Notes: generated from the letters alone by a model not told the origin. A DNA stretch of 64,000 bases from an uncultured Eggerthella sp. (GCA_937998355.1 CALLDI010000009.1:136358-200357); one strand, 5' to 3'. Counted from the first letter of the stretch, positions 37,285-45,836 are shown. Numbers and translations are program-made.

Positions 37285-37911
37285 CTAATAGACCTTGCGC
37301 ATGACCGCGACCACTTTGCCCACGATCGCACAATCTTTGACGATGATGGGTTCCATCGAGGAATTCTCGGGCTGAAGGCGAATATGGTCGCTCTCTTTAT
37401 AGAAGCGTTTCACGGTCGCACCATCTTCGATGAGCGCGACGATGATCTCTCCATTACGGGCGACCTGCTGCTCTTTGACGACAACATAATCGCCATCGTT
37501 AATGCCTGCTTCGATCATGGAATCGCCGCGGACCGACAGGATGAATGACGCAGCATCTCCCACCAATTCAGTAGGGAGCGTGAGCGTGTTCTCGATGTTC
37601 TGTTCAGCGAGAATGGGTTCTCCTGCTGCAACACGACCGACCACGGGCAGTGAGACGATATTCTCGTACGCTGCAGAACCATGCACCTGATGTTCTTCCT
37701 TATGAGGTAGCGCGATTGAGCGCGACTTCAAAGAATCGCGAACGATGAACCCTTTCTCTTCGAGCGTGCGCAGATGCACGTGCACAGTGGAAGGAGAGGA
37801 GAGGTCGACCGCTTCGCAGATCTCGCGCACGGTAGGACCGAACCCCTTTTGATCGATATACGTCTCGATGAAATCGAAGATCTGCTGCTGACGTTTCGTG
37901 AGTGTGCTCAT
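37285..37911 (-). CDS. lexA: LexA repressor
   Basis: LexA represses the SOS regulon and cuts itself when RecA is activated. The 208-residue product starts MSTLTKRQQQIFDFIE, with a winged helix (GPTVREICEAVDLSSPSTVHVHL), the Ala-Gly cleavage site A96-G97, and the catalytic dyad S131 (GDSM) and K168. I chose the ATG at 37911 because GGGGAG precedes it; the open frame runs further back through the LexA boxes. Three LexA boxes lie between it and the divergent gene at 38020, so it should repress itself. Confidence 0.97.
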   Translation of the reverse strand: MSTLTKRQQQIFDFIETYIDQKGFGPTVREICEAVDLSSPSTVHVHLRTLEEKGFIVRDSLKSRSIALPHKEEHQVHGSAAYENIVSLPVVGRVAAGEPILAEQNIENTLTLPTELVGDAASFILSVRGDSMIEAGINDGDYVVVKEQQVARNGEIIVALIEDGATVKRFYKESDHIRLQPENSSMEPIIVKDCAIVGKVVAVMRKVY

Positions 37912-37927
37912 GTGAGTCTCCCCTATA

Positions 37928-37941
37928 CAAACATTTGTTCG
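37928..37941 (-). promoter_or_regulatory. LexA box 1 (lexA-proximal)
   Basis: On the lexA strand it reads CGAACAAATGTTTG, one base off the consensus, and lies 17 bases before the lexA start. Confidence 0.85.
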
Positions 37942-37949
37942 TTTTTTCA

Positions 37950-37978
37950 TTGACAAGAACGTTTGTTCGATTTAAAGT
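37950..37978 (+). promoter_or_regulatory. Promoter of the divergent SOS gene
   Basis: TTGACA (37950-37955), a 17-base spacer and TAAAGT (37973-37978). LexA box 2 fills the spacer and box 3 covers the expected start point near 37985. Confidence 0.75.
37956..37969 (+). promoter_or_regulatory. LexA box 2
   Basis: AGAACGTTTGTTCG, one change from CGAAC-N4-GTTCG, lying exactly between the -35 and -10 of the rightward promoter. Confidence 0.87.
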
Positions 37979-37983
37979 ATACA

Positions 37984-37997
37984 CGAACAAAGGTTCT
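37984..37997 (+). promoter_or_regulatory. LexA box 3
   Basis: CGAACAAAGGTTCT, one change from consensus, at the likely start point of the rightward transcript and 23 bases before its ATG. Confidence 0.85.
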
Positions 37998-38019
37998 ATG
38001 CAAGAGAAAGAAGCGAATC

Positions 38020-38376
38020 ATGGCATACCAGCAGCAGAAATTTCATACCGAAGGATCGAGCGCGCTCAAGAGCGAAGGGGTTGAATTCGATGTCTTCGTC
38101 AAACCGCAGTTCATATCAGAGCGGTGCGATACGCACATCATCGATATCACGAACGCTTATGGCACACGTCGCGCATCGGCCGAAGATCATGCGCACGATG
38201 GTCATAAGGCTCTTCGCACGCGTTTCATGGATACCATCAAGCAGAATCGTTTGCTCGGAGACTTATTCACCAGCCGAAAGCACAATTCCTACCGCCGTGA
38301 AGACCTCATCATCTTCGCGAAGGGTTTCTCCGTAACGGGCGTTGCAGCATTCTTCATGATCCTCTTCGGGGCATAA
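38020..38376 (+). CDS. Small SOS-controlled protein with a C-terminal membrane helix (divS/chiZ position)
   Basis: An unrecognised 118-residue protein. Residues 1-92 are polar with many charged and His residues; residues 96-118 are a single hydrophobic segment ending at the C-terminus (LIIFAKGFSVTGVAAFFMIL), so it looks tail-anchored. It has no LysM or signal peptide. Its promoter holds LexA boxes 2 and 3, and it stands between divergent lexA and nrdR. In Corynebacterium and Mycobacterium that same place holds the SOS cell-division inhibitors divS and chiZ. A similar job here is inference; no sequence similarity is evident. ATG 38020 follows AGAAAGAAG; the longer frame to 37963 overlaps the promoter. 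Confidence 0.75.
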   Translation: MAYQQQKFHTEGSSALKSEGVEFDVFVKPQFISERCDTHIIDITNAYGTRRASAEDHAHDGHKALRTRFMDTIKQNRLLGDLFTSRKHNSYRREDLIIFAKGFSVTGVAAFFMILFGA

Positions 38377-38412
38377 GAGAACGACCCTTCACGCCTTTGC
38401 TGGTCAAGGTTC

Positions 38413-38442
38413 TTGACGACATATTCTCACCTACAAGATATT
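38413..38442 (+). promoter_or_regulatory. Possible nrdR promoter
   Basis: TTGACG (38413-38418), an 18-base spacer and GATATT (38437-38442), 38 bases before nrdR. Confidence 0.45.
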
Positions 38443-38479
38443 GTGGTACCGTATAAGAACGGACGAACAAAGGAGTGTC

Positions 38480-38929
38480 ATGCGGTGCCCATCTTGTGGT
38501 TATGCCGAATCAAAGGTCGTCGATTCACGACCTGCTGACGATGGAGCTTCCATCAGGCGCAGGCGCGAATGCCTTGAATGCGGCAATCGTTTCACCACCT
38601 ACGAACGCCTTGGCGATAATCCTTTAGTCATCACTAAGAGCGACGATTCCTCTGAAGCATTCAGTCGCGATAAGCTATTCCGCGGTATCCTCATCGCATG
38701 CGCCAAACGCCCGATCACGCCAGAGCAGATCTCCGATATCGTTGACAAGATCGAACGCGAGCTTCGTCTGAACGTGCGAAACGAGATCACCTCCAAAGAA
38801 CTCGGCGATCTGACGCTTTCATATCTCGCGGACCTTGACGAAGTGGCCTATATCCGCTTCGCGAGCGTTTATAAAGATTTTCAGAACATCGAAGAGTTCA
38901 GCGACGCGCTTCATGCTATCCATAAATAG
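38480..38929 (+). CDS. nrdR: Transcriptional repressor NrdR
   Basis: NrdR senses ATP/dATP and represses ribonucleotide reductase genes. The 149-residue product has the N-terminal zinc ribbon (C3, C6, C31, C34), DSRPADDGASIRRRRECLECG and an ATP-cone domain (VITKSDDSSEAFSRDKLFRGI, split). AGGAG precedes the ATG at 38480; the upstream extension lacks a site. It follows the small SOS gene and precedes dut, both linked to DNA damage or dNTP supply. Confidence 0.97.
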   Translation: MRCPSCGYAESKVVDSRPADDGASIRRRRECLECGNRFTTYERLGDNPLVITKSDDSSEAFSRDKLFRGILIACAKRPITPEQISDIVDKIERELRLNVRNEITSKELGDLTLSYLADLDEVAYIRFASVYKDFQNIEEFSDALHAIHK

Positions 38930-38990
38930 CGTTTTCCGCATGGTCAAAAAAATGACCCTCTCAGATCGATTCTAAGGGCTTGTAACGATA

Positions 38991-39434
38991 ATGAACGATA
39001 ATTTACCCGTAAAATTCACTAAAACGGCCTTAGAAGCCGTCACACCGTCTCGTGGGAGAAAAGGCGATGCTGGATACGATCTAACGAGCATCGAAGACGT
39101 TCTCTTGCAGCCATTCGAACGAAAATTGATCAGAACAGGCATCGCGATCGAGCTTCCGCCCGGACATGCTGGGCTCGTCGTGCCACGTAGTGGCAACGCG
39201 ATCAACAAAGGGCTGTCGCTCGTCAATACGCCTGGACTCATCGATTCGAATTACCGTGGAGAACTGAAAGCGATCGCGATCAATCTTGATCCAGCCGAAC
39301 CGATCGAGATCCATCAAGGAGACCGGATCGCACAGCTCGTTATCATCGAAGTCGACGATGTGGATTTCGTCGAAACAGAAACGCTGAGCGATACCGATCG
39401 AGGGAGTGGCGGATTCGGGTCAAGCGGATCGTAG
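38991..39434 (+). CDS. dut: dUTP diphosphatase
   Basis: dUTPase removes dUTP and makes dUMP for thymidylate synthesis. The 147-residue product has motif 1 (GDAGYDLTS), motif 2 PRSGNA (65-70, often PRSGLA), motif 3 with the catalytic Asp in NTPGLIDSNYRGEL, motif 4 GDRIAQLVI and motif 5 RGSGGFGSSG, all in order. It lies 61 bases after nrdR. The ribosome-binding site is weak (AAGGGC, somewhat far upstream). Confidence 0.95.
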   Translation: MNDNLPVKFTKTALEAVTPSRGRKGDAGYDLTSIEDVLLQPFERKLIRTGIAIELPPGHAGLVVPRSGNAINKGLSLVNTPGLIDSNYRGELKAIAINLDPAEPIEIHQGDRIAQLVIIEVDDVDFVETETLSDTDRGSGGFGSSGS

Positions 39435-39548
39435 TCCCCCGTATATCTCTATATAAATACGATAATATATCTTATGTAACCTTAAATCAATATTCTATAC
39501 TCCCTGTTCACTAGAGGGACGAACGACCAGCATTCCTCACAATACGAC

Positions 39549-40907
39549 CTACTGTGCTGAAGCTTGCTGCTTGCCGGTCGATCCAAAATAACGTTTGTAG
39601 AACAGCACGAAACAAATAACGCATACGATGATGGAGAGCACCTCGGCAACAGGGACTGCGAACCAAACTCCTTCGACACCCCACCACTGCGAGAACAAGA
39701 GCAAGCACACCAACACGAACAGGAAGCTTCGCAACGTAGATATGGTCGCGGAGACCGCACCATTCGAGAGCGCCGTGAACATATTAGATGTCATGAGACT
39801 GATTCCCGCGAACAGGAATCCCGTAGCGAAGATGGTCAGACCATGACTTGCCATCTCGAAGAGTTCCGTACCAGGAGCGGCGAAGATCCCGACGAGCAGA
39901 TGATTGCCGAGCATGCTCACGGCATACACGAGGATGGAACCTACCGCAACGAAGAGATAGGCATCCTTCACGATACGGCGCAAACGTGTCCTCTTTTGAG
40001 CTCCGTAGTTATAGCTGATGATAGGCGCGATGCCGCTCGCGAAACCATAGAACCCAGCCGTGAACAGGAACTCGAGGTATAGGATGACCGTGATGGCAGC
40101 GACTCCCTGTTCACCTGCCAACCTGATCATGATCAGGTTATATGACAGCGTGATGACCATCGCTGCGAGATTGGAGATCATCTCTGAGATACCGTTAGTG
40201 CAGCTCTTCAAGATCATGCCGAAACGCATGACCGGGCGCGCGAAGTGGAGGCTATGCGCCCTGTTCAGAAAATAGATGACAGCCACTACGACCGGAATGC
40301 ACGTCGCAAGGCCCGTAGCGATCGCAGCACCCTTGATACCGAGACCGAAGACCACGATGAGCAGGTAATCGCCCACCATGTTGAACACACCTGAACACAA
40401 CGTCACGATAAGACCGAGCTTCGGCGTACCCGCGGTGATGAAATAGCTGCTGAACATGAGCTCGAGCACCCAAGGCGCCAAGAATGGCAAGATGAACCAG
40501 CAATATTCCTCGCAGAGCGGGAGCAGGATATCGGTCGCGCCAAGAAAGCGCAACAACGGCGCCATGAAGACGATGAGCGCCACCATGAGCACGAGCCCGA
40601 GCAAGAAGCCGAACAACACGAGCGCGCTGAGATTCTCGTGCGCCTCCTGCTCCTTCCCTTCTCCGATATTCTTCGCGATGACCGCCGAGCCACCAGCACC
40701 CAACATCACGCCGAAGCCCATCACGCACGAGAAGACCGGATTGACGATATTGAGCGCAGAGAGCGCATTCACTGAAACGAACTGCGCGACGAACACGCCA
40801 TCCACCATCGTATAGATGGAGGTGAACAGCATCATGCAAACGGTCGGCAGCGCGTATTTCAGCAGGCCGAAAGCGCCGAAATTCTGTGAGATCTTGTTCT
40901 CAGCCAT
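39549..40907 (-). CDS. MATE family multidrug/cation antiporter
   Basis: A 452-residue, roughly 12-helix membrane protein of the MATE family. It has the typical start (LLKYALPTVCMMLFTSIYTMVDGVFVAQFV), then GAGGSAVIAKNIGEGKEQEA, and a matching second half (FYGFASGIAPIISYNYGAQK), reflecting the two six-helix repeats. MATE proteins export drugs or metabolites with Na+ or H+; the substrate is unknown. It lies 18 bases downstream of a thioesterase gene and is convergent with dut. Confidence 0.88.
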   Translation of the reverse strand: MAENKISQNFGAFGLLKYALPTVCMMLFTSIYTMVDGVFVAQFVSVNALSALNIVNPVFSCVMGFGVMLGAGGSAVIAKNIGEGKEQEAHENLSALVLFGFLLGLVLMVALIVFMAPLLRFLGATDILLPLCEEYCWFILPFLAPWVLELMFSSYFITAGTPKLGLIVTLCSGVFNMVGDYLLIVVFGLGIKGAAIATGLATCIPVVVAVIYFLNRAHSLHFARPVMRFGMILKSCTNGISEMISNLAAMVITLSYNLIMIRLAGEQGVAAITVILYLEFLFTAGFYGFASGIAPIISYNYGAQKRTRLRRIVKDAYLFVAVGSILVYAVSMLGNHLLVGIFAAPGTELFEMASHGLTIFATGFLFAGISLMTSNMFTALSNGAVSATISTLRSFLFVLVCLLLFSQWWGVEGVWFAVPVAEVLSIIVCVICFVLFYKRYFGSTGKQQASAQ

Positions 40908-40925
40908 CGCCTGATCAAATTGGAT

Positions 40926-41363
40926 CTAAGCTTCTGCCTGCTCGATCTCTTTATACGTGTCGTAGAGATGTGGCATGGCCCGCTTGATCGAACAAGGTTT
41001 GAACGTATCAGCATCCACGAGACAATGCGTGGTCGACCCTGTGATGCGCGGCTTCGTCGTTTCAGGGTCGTCGCCTTTGAGGAAGATGCGATAGCTGTAC
41101 GTGGTTCGCACAGGGGTGGTCTTCGAGATGCGCGTATAGATGGTCGCGCTCTCTCCGAAACGAAACGGTGTTCCGTACGAGATCTCCGCGTTGATGACCG
41201 GACACAAGAAACCCTGCTCCTCGATCCAAGGATATGGAATGCCCACCTCATCGAGCAAACGGCAACGCGCCACATCGAACCAACTGAAGTAGTTCGAATG
41301 ATAGACGACGCCCATCTGGTCGGTCTCAGAATAGCGAACTTCCATATCCGTCGTGAACTCCAT
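40926..41363 (-). CDS. Acyl-CoA thioesterase, 4HBT (YbgC/FadM) family
   Basis: A 145-residue single hotdog-fold thioesterase. VRYSETDQMGVVYHSNYFSWFDVARC carries the usual D-x-x-G-x-V-x-(H/N)-x-x-Y-x-x-(F/W)-(F/L)-E-like pattern with the active Asp. The substrate could be an aryl- or acyl-CoA. It lies upstream of the MATE gene on the same strand and is divergent from the prenyltransferase. An AAGGGGAG site precedes the ATG. Confidence 0.88.
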   Translation of the reverse strand: MEFTTDMEVRYSETDQMGVVYHSNYFSWFDVARCRLLDEVGIPYPWIEEQGFLCPVINAEISYGTPFRFGESATIYTRISKTTPVRTTYSYRIFLKGDDPETTKPRITGSTTHCLVDADTFKPCSIKRAMPHLYDTYKEIEQAEA

Positions 41364-41407
41364 CGGTGCACTCCCCTTCTTTCAACTCACCTAGTAATAC
41401 TAACTTA

Positions 41408-41413
41408 TATAAT
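41408..41413 (+). promoter_or_regulatory. -10 element of the UbiA-type gene
   Basis: A perfect TATAAT lies 40 bases before the chosen TTG start; no good -35 is seen. It falls within the longer open frame beginning at 41366, which supports the later start. Confidence 0.5.
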
Positions 41414-41452
41414 AGAGAGCTGAATGAACGATCGTTTAAGCGAGGGTATTCT

Positions 41453-42415
41453 TTGAACCAACGAACCACGACGCGCAGGCCTACCAACACCTACAGCCCG
41501 CTCACCCCTAAGTTCGCCTTCCAGCTCATGGCGCCGCATACGCTCGCGCCTTCGATCCTCGCCATCCTCTTCTCGATCATCTACACCGCTGTCAGCTTCT
41601 CGGGCACGATCAATCTACTGCTCGCGCTCGTGCTCTTCCTCATCTGCACGCTCATGCAAGCGGCCGCGAACACCTTGAACGACTATCTCGACTTCAAGAA
41701 GGGCACTGATTCGCTGGAGAACTCTTCGGAGGACGCGTTCGATGCGGTGCTCGTATACAACAACATCAACCCTACCCACGTGCTCGTCTTCGCGATCGCT
41801 CAAATGGTGGTTGCAGCGCTGCTCGGCTGCTATATCGTCTCTATTTCTGGCATCATACCGCTCATCATCGGCATCATCGGTGCGATCGTGGTGGTCATCT
41901 ATTCCGCTGGGCGAACTCCCCTCTCCTACCTGCCCATCGGAGAGATCGCGATCGGCGTGACCATGGGCGGTCTTATTCCTCTGGCCTGCGTTTATGTACT
42001 TTCCGGCGTGCTCGACTGGTGGCTGACGCTCATCACGCTTCCGCTCATGATCGGCATCGGCATGATCCTCGCGACGAACAACACGTGCGATATCGAGAAG
42101 GACATCGAAGCACATCGCCACACGCTCGCGGTCACGCTCGGACGCAGCAATGCGGTGAGCCTCTATAAGCTCGTCATCCTCATCTGGCCAGCGCTCATGC
42201 TCGTCCTCGAACTGATCTTCTTCACGCCTGGCATCGTCTTCGGTGTGCTCATGGTCTGTGCTGCATTCCCTATCTTGCGCGCCATCATGCTCAATCCGCT
42301 CGTTCAAGCTTCACGTGATGCAGCGATGGCGCAGATCATCAGTCTCAACATCGTCTTCGCGGCGTTCTATTGCTTATCGATCGCGATGGCGCCATCGATC
42401 GCATTCATCATCTAA
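41453..42415 (+). CDS. UbiA-family prenyltransferase (MenA-like)
   Basis: A 320-residue membrane enzyme of the UbiA superfamily with eight or nine helices. The first Asp-rich motif is NTLNDYLDFKKGTDS (N76, D77, D80) and the second is NNTCDIEKDIEAHRHTLAV near 207-225. The NDYxDFxxGTD pattern is closest to MenA (1,4-dihydroxy-2-naphthoate polyprenyltransferase) in menaquinone synthesis, but no other men genes are in the window, so the substrate is unproven. I chose TTG 41453 with GAGGG upstream and a TATAAT 40 bases before it. Confidence 0.82.
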   Translation: MNQRTTTRRPTNTYSPLTPKFAFQLMAPHTLAPSILAILFSIIYTAVSFSGTINLLLALVLFLICTLMQAAANTLNDYLDFKKGTDSLENSSEDAFDAVLVYNNINPTHVLVFAIAQMVVAALLGCYIVSISGIIPLIIGIIGAIVVVIYSAGRTPLSYLPIGEIAIGVTMGGLIPLACVYVLSGVLDWWLTLITLPLMIGIGMILATNNTCDIEKDIEAHRHTLAVTLGRSNAVSLYKLVILIWPALMLVLELIFFTPGIVFGVLMVCAAFPILRAIMLNPLVQASRDAAMAQIISLNIVFAAFYCLSIAMAPSIAFII

Positions 42416-42453
42416 CAGCAAGAATACCCTTCGCGAAAAGAGCATTCTTGCTG
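42416..42453. terminator. Inverted repeat between convergent genes
   Basis: CAGCAAGAAT (42416-42425) and ATTCTTGCTG (42444-42453) are perfect reverse complements with an 18-base loop, sitting between the stops of the UbiA-type gene and gluQ. There is no T-run, so its use as a terminator is uncertain. Confidence 0.45.
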
Positions 42454-42465
42454 CATCATCGTTGA

Positions 42466-43434
42466 CTAATGACCACGCAGCGCACGCTCAGGAGCGCGCC
42501 AGATGACGGAGCGCTTCCCCTTAAGCTGAGTAAGATCAGCGAAACGGCGCAATTCATCGAGACTCATCGGTTGGAATTCGGGGGTCAAACCGGTCAAGGA
42601 TGCAAGATATCCGAGTATGTCTTGCGGTTCCAAATGAAGCTCTTCGATCAGATATGCCAGAGATGCATCCGCGTTGCGCTTCGAAAGCTTGCGCCCGCTC
42701 TCATCGATGAAGATCGGAACATGTCCATACTCAGGCCGCTCATATCCGAGCGATTCCTGCAAGAAGAGCTGCTTGGGCGTCGAGGCGAGAAGGTCGACCC
42801 CGCGCACGACCGAATTCACGCCTGCCGCTGCATCATCGACCACGACCGCGAGCTGGTAAGCGAACACGCCATCGCTGCGCCGCACGATGAAATCCCCCGA
42901 ACTTTCTGCGAGATCGTATGAGCACGACCCTTGGAACGCATCGTCGAACACCTGAACCGGTGCGTCTGCCACATCGAGACGCAGCGCAGGATCGCGCACG
43001 AGCGCCCGCGCCGCACGCTCATCGTCGCTCAGCTGCTTACAGGTGTTCTGGTAGATGTACTCCTCCCCCACATGCGGAGCACGCGCGCTGTGAAGGTCGG
43101 CACGAGAACAGAAGCACGGATAGATGAGACCCGCTTCCTCAAGCTTAGCCAGTGCCGCACGATACGCCTCTTGACGATCAGCCGCGCTTTGATGAACGGG
43201 CTCCCCTACCCATTCGAACCCGAACCACGCAAGATCGTGCATCACCCCATCGATGAACCGTTGCTTCGAGCGATCGGGGTCGAGGTCTTCGATACGCAGG
43301 ATCATCTTATCCGCAACAAGGGCGGCGACGAGGCTCGCGAAGATATTGCCCACATGAAAACGCCCCGAGGGGCTGGGCGCGAAGCGACCGAGCGCATCAG
43401 GGCGTTCTTGTTGTTCAGGGACGAGCGTGGTCAT
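42466..43434 (-). CDS. gluQ: Glutamyl-Q tRNA(Asp) synthetase
   Basis: GluQ attaches glutamate to the queuosine base of tRNA-Asp. The 322-residue product resembles the catalytic half of GluRS: RFAPSPSGRFHVGN (17-30, HIGH-like), RIEDLDPDR, a CFCSR zinc segment and KLSKRNAD (KMSKS-like). It lacks the anticodon-binding domain, which marks it as GluQ rather than GluRS. It is the last gene of the leftward run, 39 bases after paaK1. Confidence 0.93.
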   Translation of the reverse strand: MTTLVPEQQERPDALGRFAPSPSGRFHVGNIFASLVAALVADKMILRIEDLDPDRSKQRFIDGVMHDLAWFGFEWVGEPVHQSAADRQEAYRAALAKLEEAGLIYPCFCSRADLHSARAPHVGEEYIYQNTCKQLSDDERAARALVRDPALRLDVADAPVQVFDDAFQGSCSYDLAESSGDFIVRRSDGVFAYQLAVVVDDAAAGVNSVVRGVDLLASTPKQLFLQESLGYERPEYGHVPIFIDESGRKLSKRNADASLAYLIEELHLEPQDILGYLASLTGLTPEFQPMSLDELRRFADLTQLKGKRSVIWRAPERALRGH

Positions 43435-43473
43435 GAGCGCACCGCCTCTTGCACCGAGTAGAATTACCAGGAT

Positions 43474-44793
43474 CTATTTGCGCAGGTCGGTCACATGCTT
43501 GGTCTTACCGAAACTGCGCTCGATCCCGCCTGGCTCGATCAGCTTCACATCAGAAGAGACGAGCATCGAATCCTTGAGCGTTGCTTGGATATGCTTGCGG
43601 AACTTGTCCATCTCTTCGAACGAATCGCTGAAAGCCTCAGGTAGCAGCTCGACCATGATGGTCATGTGATCGAGGCCGGTCTCGTTGTCCACTTCGATGC
43701 GATAATGCGGGCTCACGCCTTCGATGCCCGCTAAGATGTCTTCGACCTGGGAAGGGAAGACGTTCGTACCACGGATGATGAGCATGTCATCGGTACGCGT
43801 GCGCACCTTCTTCATGCGCGCATGCGTACGTCCGCACGCGCACGGCTCGGTGATGACGTAGCTCAAGTCGTGCGTACGGTAACGCAGTACCGGGAACGCT
43901 TGCTTGTCGAGCGGTGTGAGCACGAGCTCGCCTGGAACGCCCTCGGGTAGCGGTTCGCCCGTCTTCGGATCGACCACCTCCCAGAGGAAATGATCCTCTG
44001 CGATATGCTGCATATCGCGCGACGCCAAGCATTCGCCCGAAACACCTGGGCCCATCACCTCGGTAAGGCCATAGTTATCGGTGCACGTGATGTGCATGCG
44101 CTTCTCGATCTCTTCCTTGAGCGCGGGCGGACACGGCTCGCCTCCGAAAAGACCGATGCGCAAGCTCGAATTCGCCCAATCGAAGCCATGCTTCTCACCG
44201 TATTCGCACATATGCATCGCGTAAGACGGCGTCGAGATGAGCACCGTGGTCTTATAGTCGTTGATCATCATGAGATGACGCTCGGTATTGCCCGAACCTG
44301 CGGGCACCACCATGCAGCCCAGATGCTCGCACCCATAATGCAGACCGAAACCACCGGTGAACATGCCATAGCCGAATGCCATCTGCACGCGGTCGGAAGG
44401 AACGACACCCGCCATCTGCGCAAGACGCGCGATGCAGTCGCGCCAGATATCGAGGTCGTGCTCGTTGTATCCGACCACGATCGGCTTGCCGGTCGTTCCC
44501 GAGGACGCATGAAGACGCACCACGTCATCGAGCGGGATCGCGAAGAGCCCGTAAGGATAGGTATCGCGCAATACGGTCTTATCCGTGAAGGGTAACTTGC
44601 GCACATCCTCGAGCGTCTGGATATCCCCTGGTACGACACCAAGTTCGTTCATCTTCTCGCGATACCACGGCACGCGCTCGTAGGTCCAGGCGACCTGGTC
44701 TTTGAGCTTCTCGAGCTGAAGCGCGCGAATCTCTTCGCGCGACATGGTCTCGATCGCGGGCTGGAACATCGGTGTCTTCACTGCATCACTCAT
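43474..44793 (-). CDS. paaK: Phenylacetate--CoA ligase, copy 1
   Basis: An ANL-family adenylate-forming enzyme that joins aryl-acetates to CoA. The 439-residue product has the phosphate loop LHASSGTTGKPIVVGYN, the AYGMFTGGFGLHYG-like segment, the YGLTEVMGPGVSGEC motif and a C-terminal hinge domain with the RTDDMLIIRGTNVFPSQVE motif. It lies 27 bases after an ACT-domain gene and follows iorAB in the same direction, so aryl-acetate or aryl-acetyl-CoA from aromatic amino acids is the likely substrate (inference). Copy 2 lies at 49937. Confidence 0.93.
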   Translation of the reverse strand: MSDAVKTPMFQPAIETMSREEIRALQLEKLKDQVAWTYERVPWYREKMNELGVVPGDIQTLEDVRKLPFTDKTVLRDTYPYGLFAIPLDDVVRLHASSGTTGKPIVVGYNEHDLDIWRDCIARLAQMAGVVPSDRVQMAFGYGMFTGGFGLHYGCEHLGCMVVPAGSGNTERHLMMINDYKTTVLISTPSYAMHMCEYGEKHGFDWANSSLRIGLFGGEPCPPALKEEIEKRMHITCTDNYGLTEVMGPGVSGECLASRDMQHIAEDHFLWEVVDPKTGEPLPEGVPGELVLTPLDKQAFPVLRYRTHDLSYVITEPCACGRTHARMKKVRTRTDDMLIIRGTNVFPSQVEDILAGIEGVSPHYRIEVDNETGLDHMTIMVELLPEAFSDSFEEMDKFRKHIQATLKDSMLVSSDVKLIEPGGIERSFGKTKHVTDLRK

Positions 44794-44820
44794 GGATTCT
44801 CGATTCTTTCTGCGAATGGT

Positions 44821-45234
44821 CTACGAAGAGAAATCAACCTGCGAGACCAGCTCGACCGGTTGATTGACTAACGCTCGTTCTGCTTTTTCGACATCCTGAA
44901 CGCCGATCGCGATATAGGTGGAAATGAGCGAATAGCTGTACTTCACATTCATATCCTGTTTCGCGATGACATCGAAGACGCGTGCGAGCTCTCCAGGAAC
45001 ATCGTTGAGCTTCAAGCAGAGCACGTCGGTCTGCTTGACCGCAACGCCCGCACTTTCCAGAACATCGAGCGCACGCGCCGGCTTGTCGACGACGAAGCGC
45101 GCGATGCCGTAATCACCCGTATCAGAGAGCGCATACCCTTTCACACTGATGTCGTTCTCCACGAGCGTATCCAATATACGCTTCAAGTGTCCGACCTTGC
45201 TCTCGATGAAGACGCTTAACTGCGATACCGCCAT
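44821..45234 (-). CDS. Tandem ACT-domain protein, copy 1
   Basis: A 137-residue protein of two ACT domains (about 4-65 and 70-130): VSQLSVFIESKVGHLKRILDTLVENDIS, then CLKLNDVPGELARVFDVIAKQDMNV. ACT domains bind amino acids and control enzymes. Such genes commonly accompany paaK and iorAB, so it may sense an aromatic amino acid (inference). The long open frame to 45471 is shadow of iorB; ATG 45234 has an AAGGAG site. Copy 2 lies at 49515. Confidence 0.87.
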   Translation of the reverse strand: MAVSQLSVFIESKVGHLKRILDTLVENDISVKGYALSDTGDYGIARFVVDKPARALDVLESAGVAVKQTDVLCLKLNDVPGELARVFDVIAKQDMNVKYSYSLISTYIAIGVQDVEKAERALVNQPVELVSQVDFSS

Positions 45235-45235
45235 G

Positions 45236-45823
45236 TCACTCTCCTTGCGTATAGGCTGCACCCAGATGGAATGCTTCGATGTTGATGTCGATGGTCTTGG
45301 GAGGAACATTCTGACGAATGACCTCTTCCCAGATACTGAAGTCGAAGGGCAAGCTCGGGGCGAGCGCGCCGAGCAGCACGACGTTCGCGCATTTCGCGGT
45401 TCCCGCCTCGCGTGCAAGCTGGCCTGCCGGGATGAGCGTCGCACCCAATTCGACCAGGCGCTCGCGCGCATGAGCGGGCATGCTCGCGCGACCCGTCAGG
45501 ACCGGCAAGGGCTTGATCTCTTCATCGTTCACGACCATCACGCCATCTTCTTTTAAGAACGCGAGATTGCGCAGCGCCTCCGTGGTCTCGAACGAGACGA
45601 TGTTGTCGGCGCATCCTTCGTCGCAGACCATGGTCGCCACGTCATCACCGAAACGCACGACGGTCGTGACCGCGCCGCCGCGCTGCGCCATGCCGTGGAT
45701 CTCGGAGACCTTACAGCACTTCCCTGCTGCGCTCGCGACGCGCGCGAGCAGATCGGCTGCAGTGATGGTGCCCTGGCCGCCGACGCCGCACAGTAAGATG
45801 GTATACGTTTGAGGCTGAGTCAT
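45236..45823 (-). CDS. iorB: Indolepyruvate:ferredoxin oxidoreductase, beta subunit
   Basis: The gamma-type/beta subunit of the enzyme that oxidatively decarboxylates aryl-pyruvates to aryl-acetyl-CoA with reduction of ferredoxin. The 195-residue product has ILLCGVGGQGTITAADLLA and the SEIHGMAQRGGAVTTVVRFG segment, both diagnostic. I chose ATG 45823 with GAGGAG seven bases upstream; a GTG two codons earlier is too close to that site. It lies 13 bases after iorA and overlaps the region just before ACT1. Confidence 0.94.
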   Translation of the reverse strand: MTQPQTYTILLCGVGGQGTITAADLLARVASAAGKCCKVSEIHGMAQRGGAVTTVVRFGDDVATMVCDEGCADNIVSFETTEALRNLAFLKEDGVMVVNDEEIKPLPVLTGRASMPAHARERLVELGATLIPAGQLAREAGTAKCANVVLLGALAPSLPFDFSIWEEVIRQNVPPKTIDINIEAFHLGAAYTQGE

Positions 45824-45836
45824 GTTCACGCTCCTC

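Noticed and set aside
38020..38376. A LysM-type YneA/ChiZ division inhibitor by sequence
   Set aside because: No LysM motif, no N-terminal anchor; only the position and SOS control are shared, so I did not assign the name.
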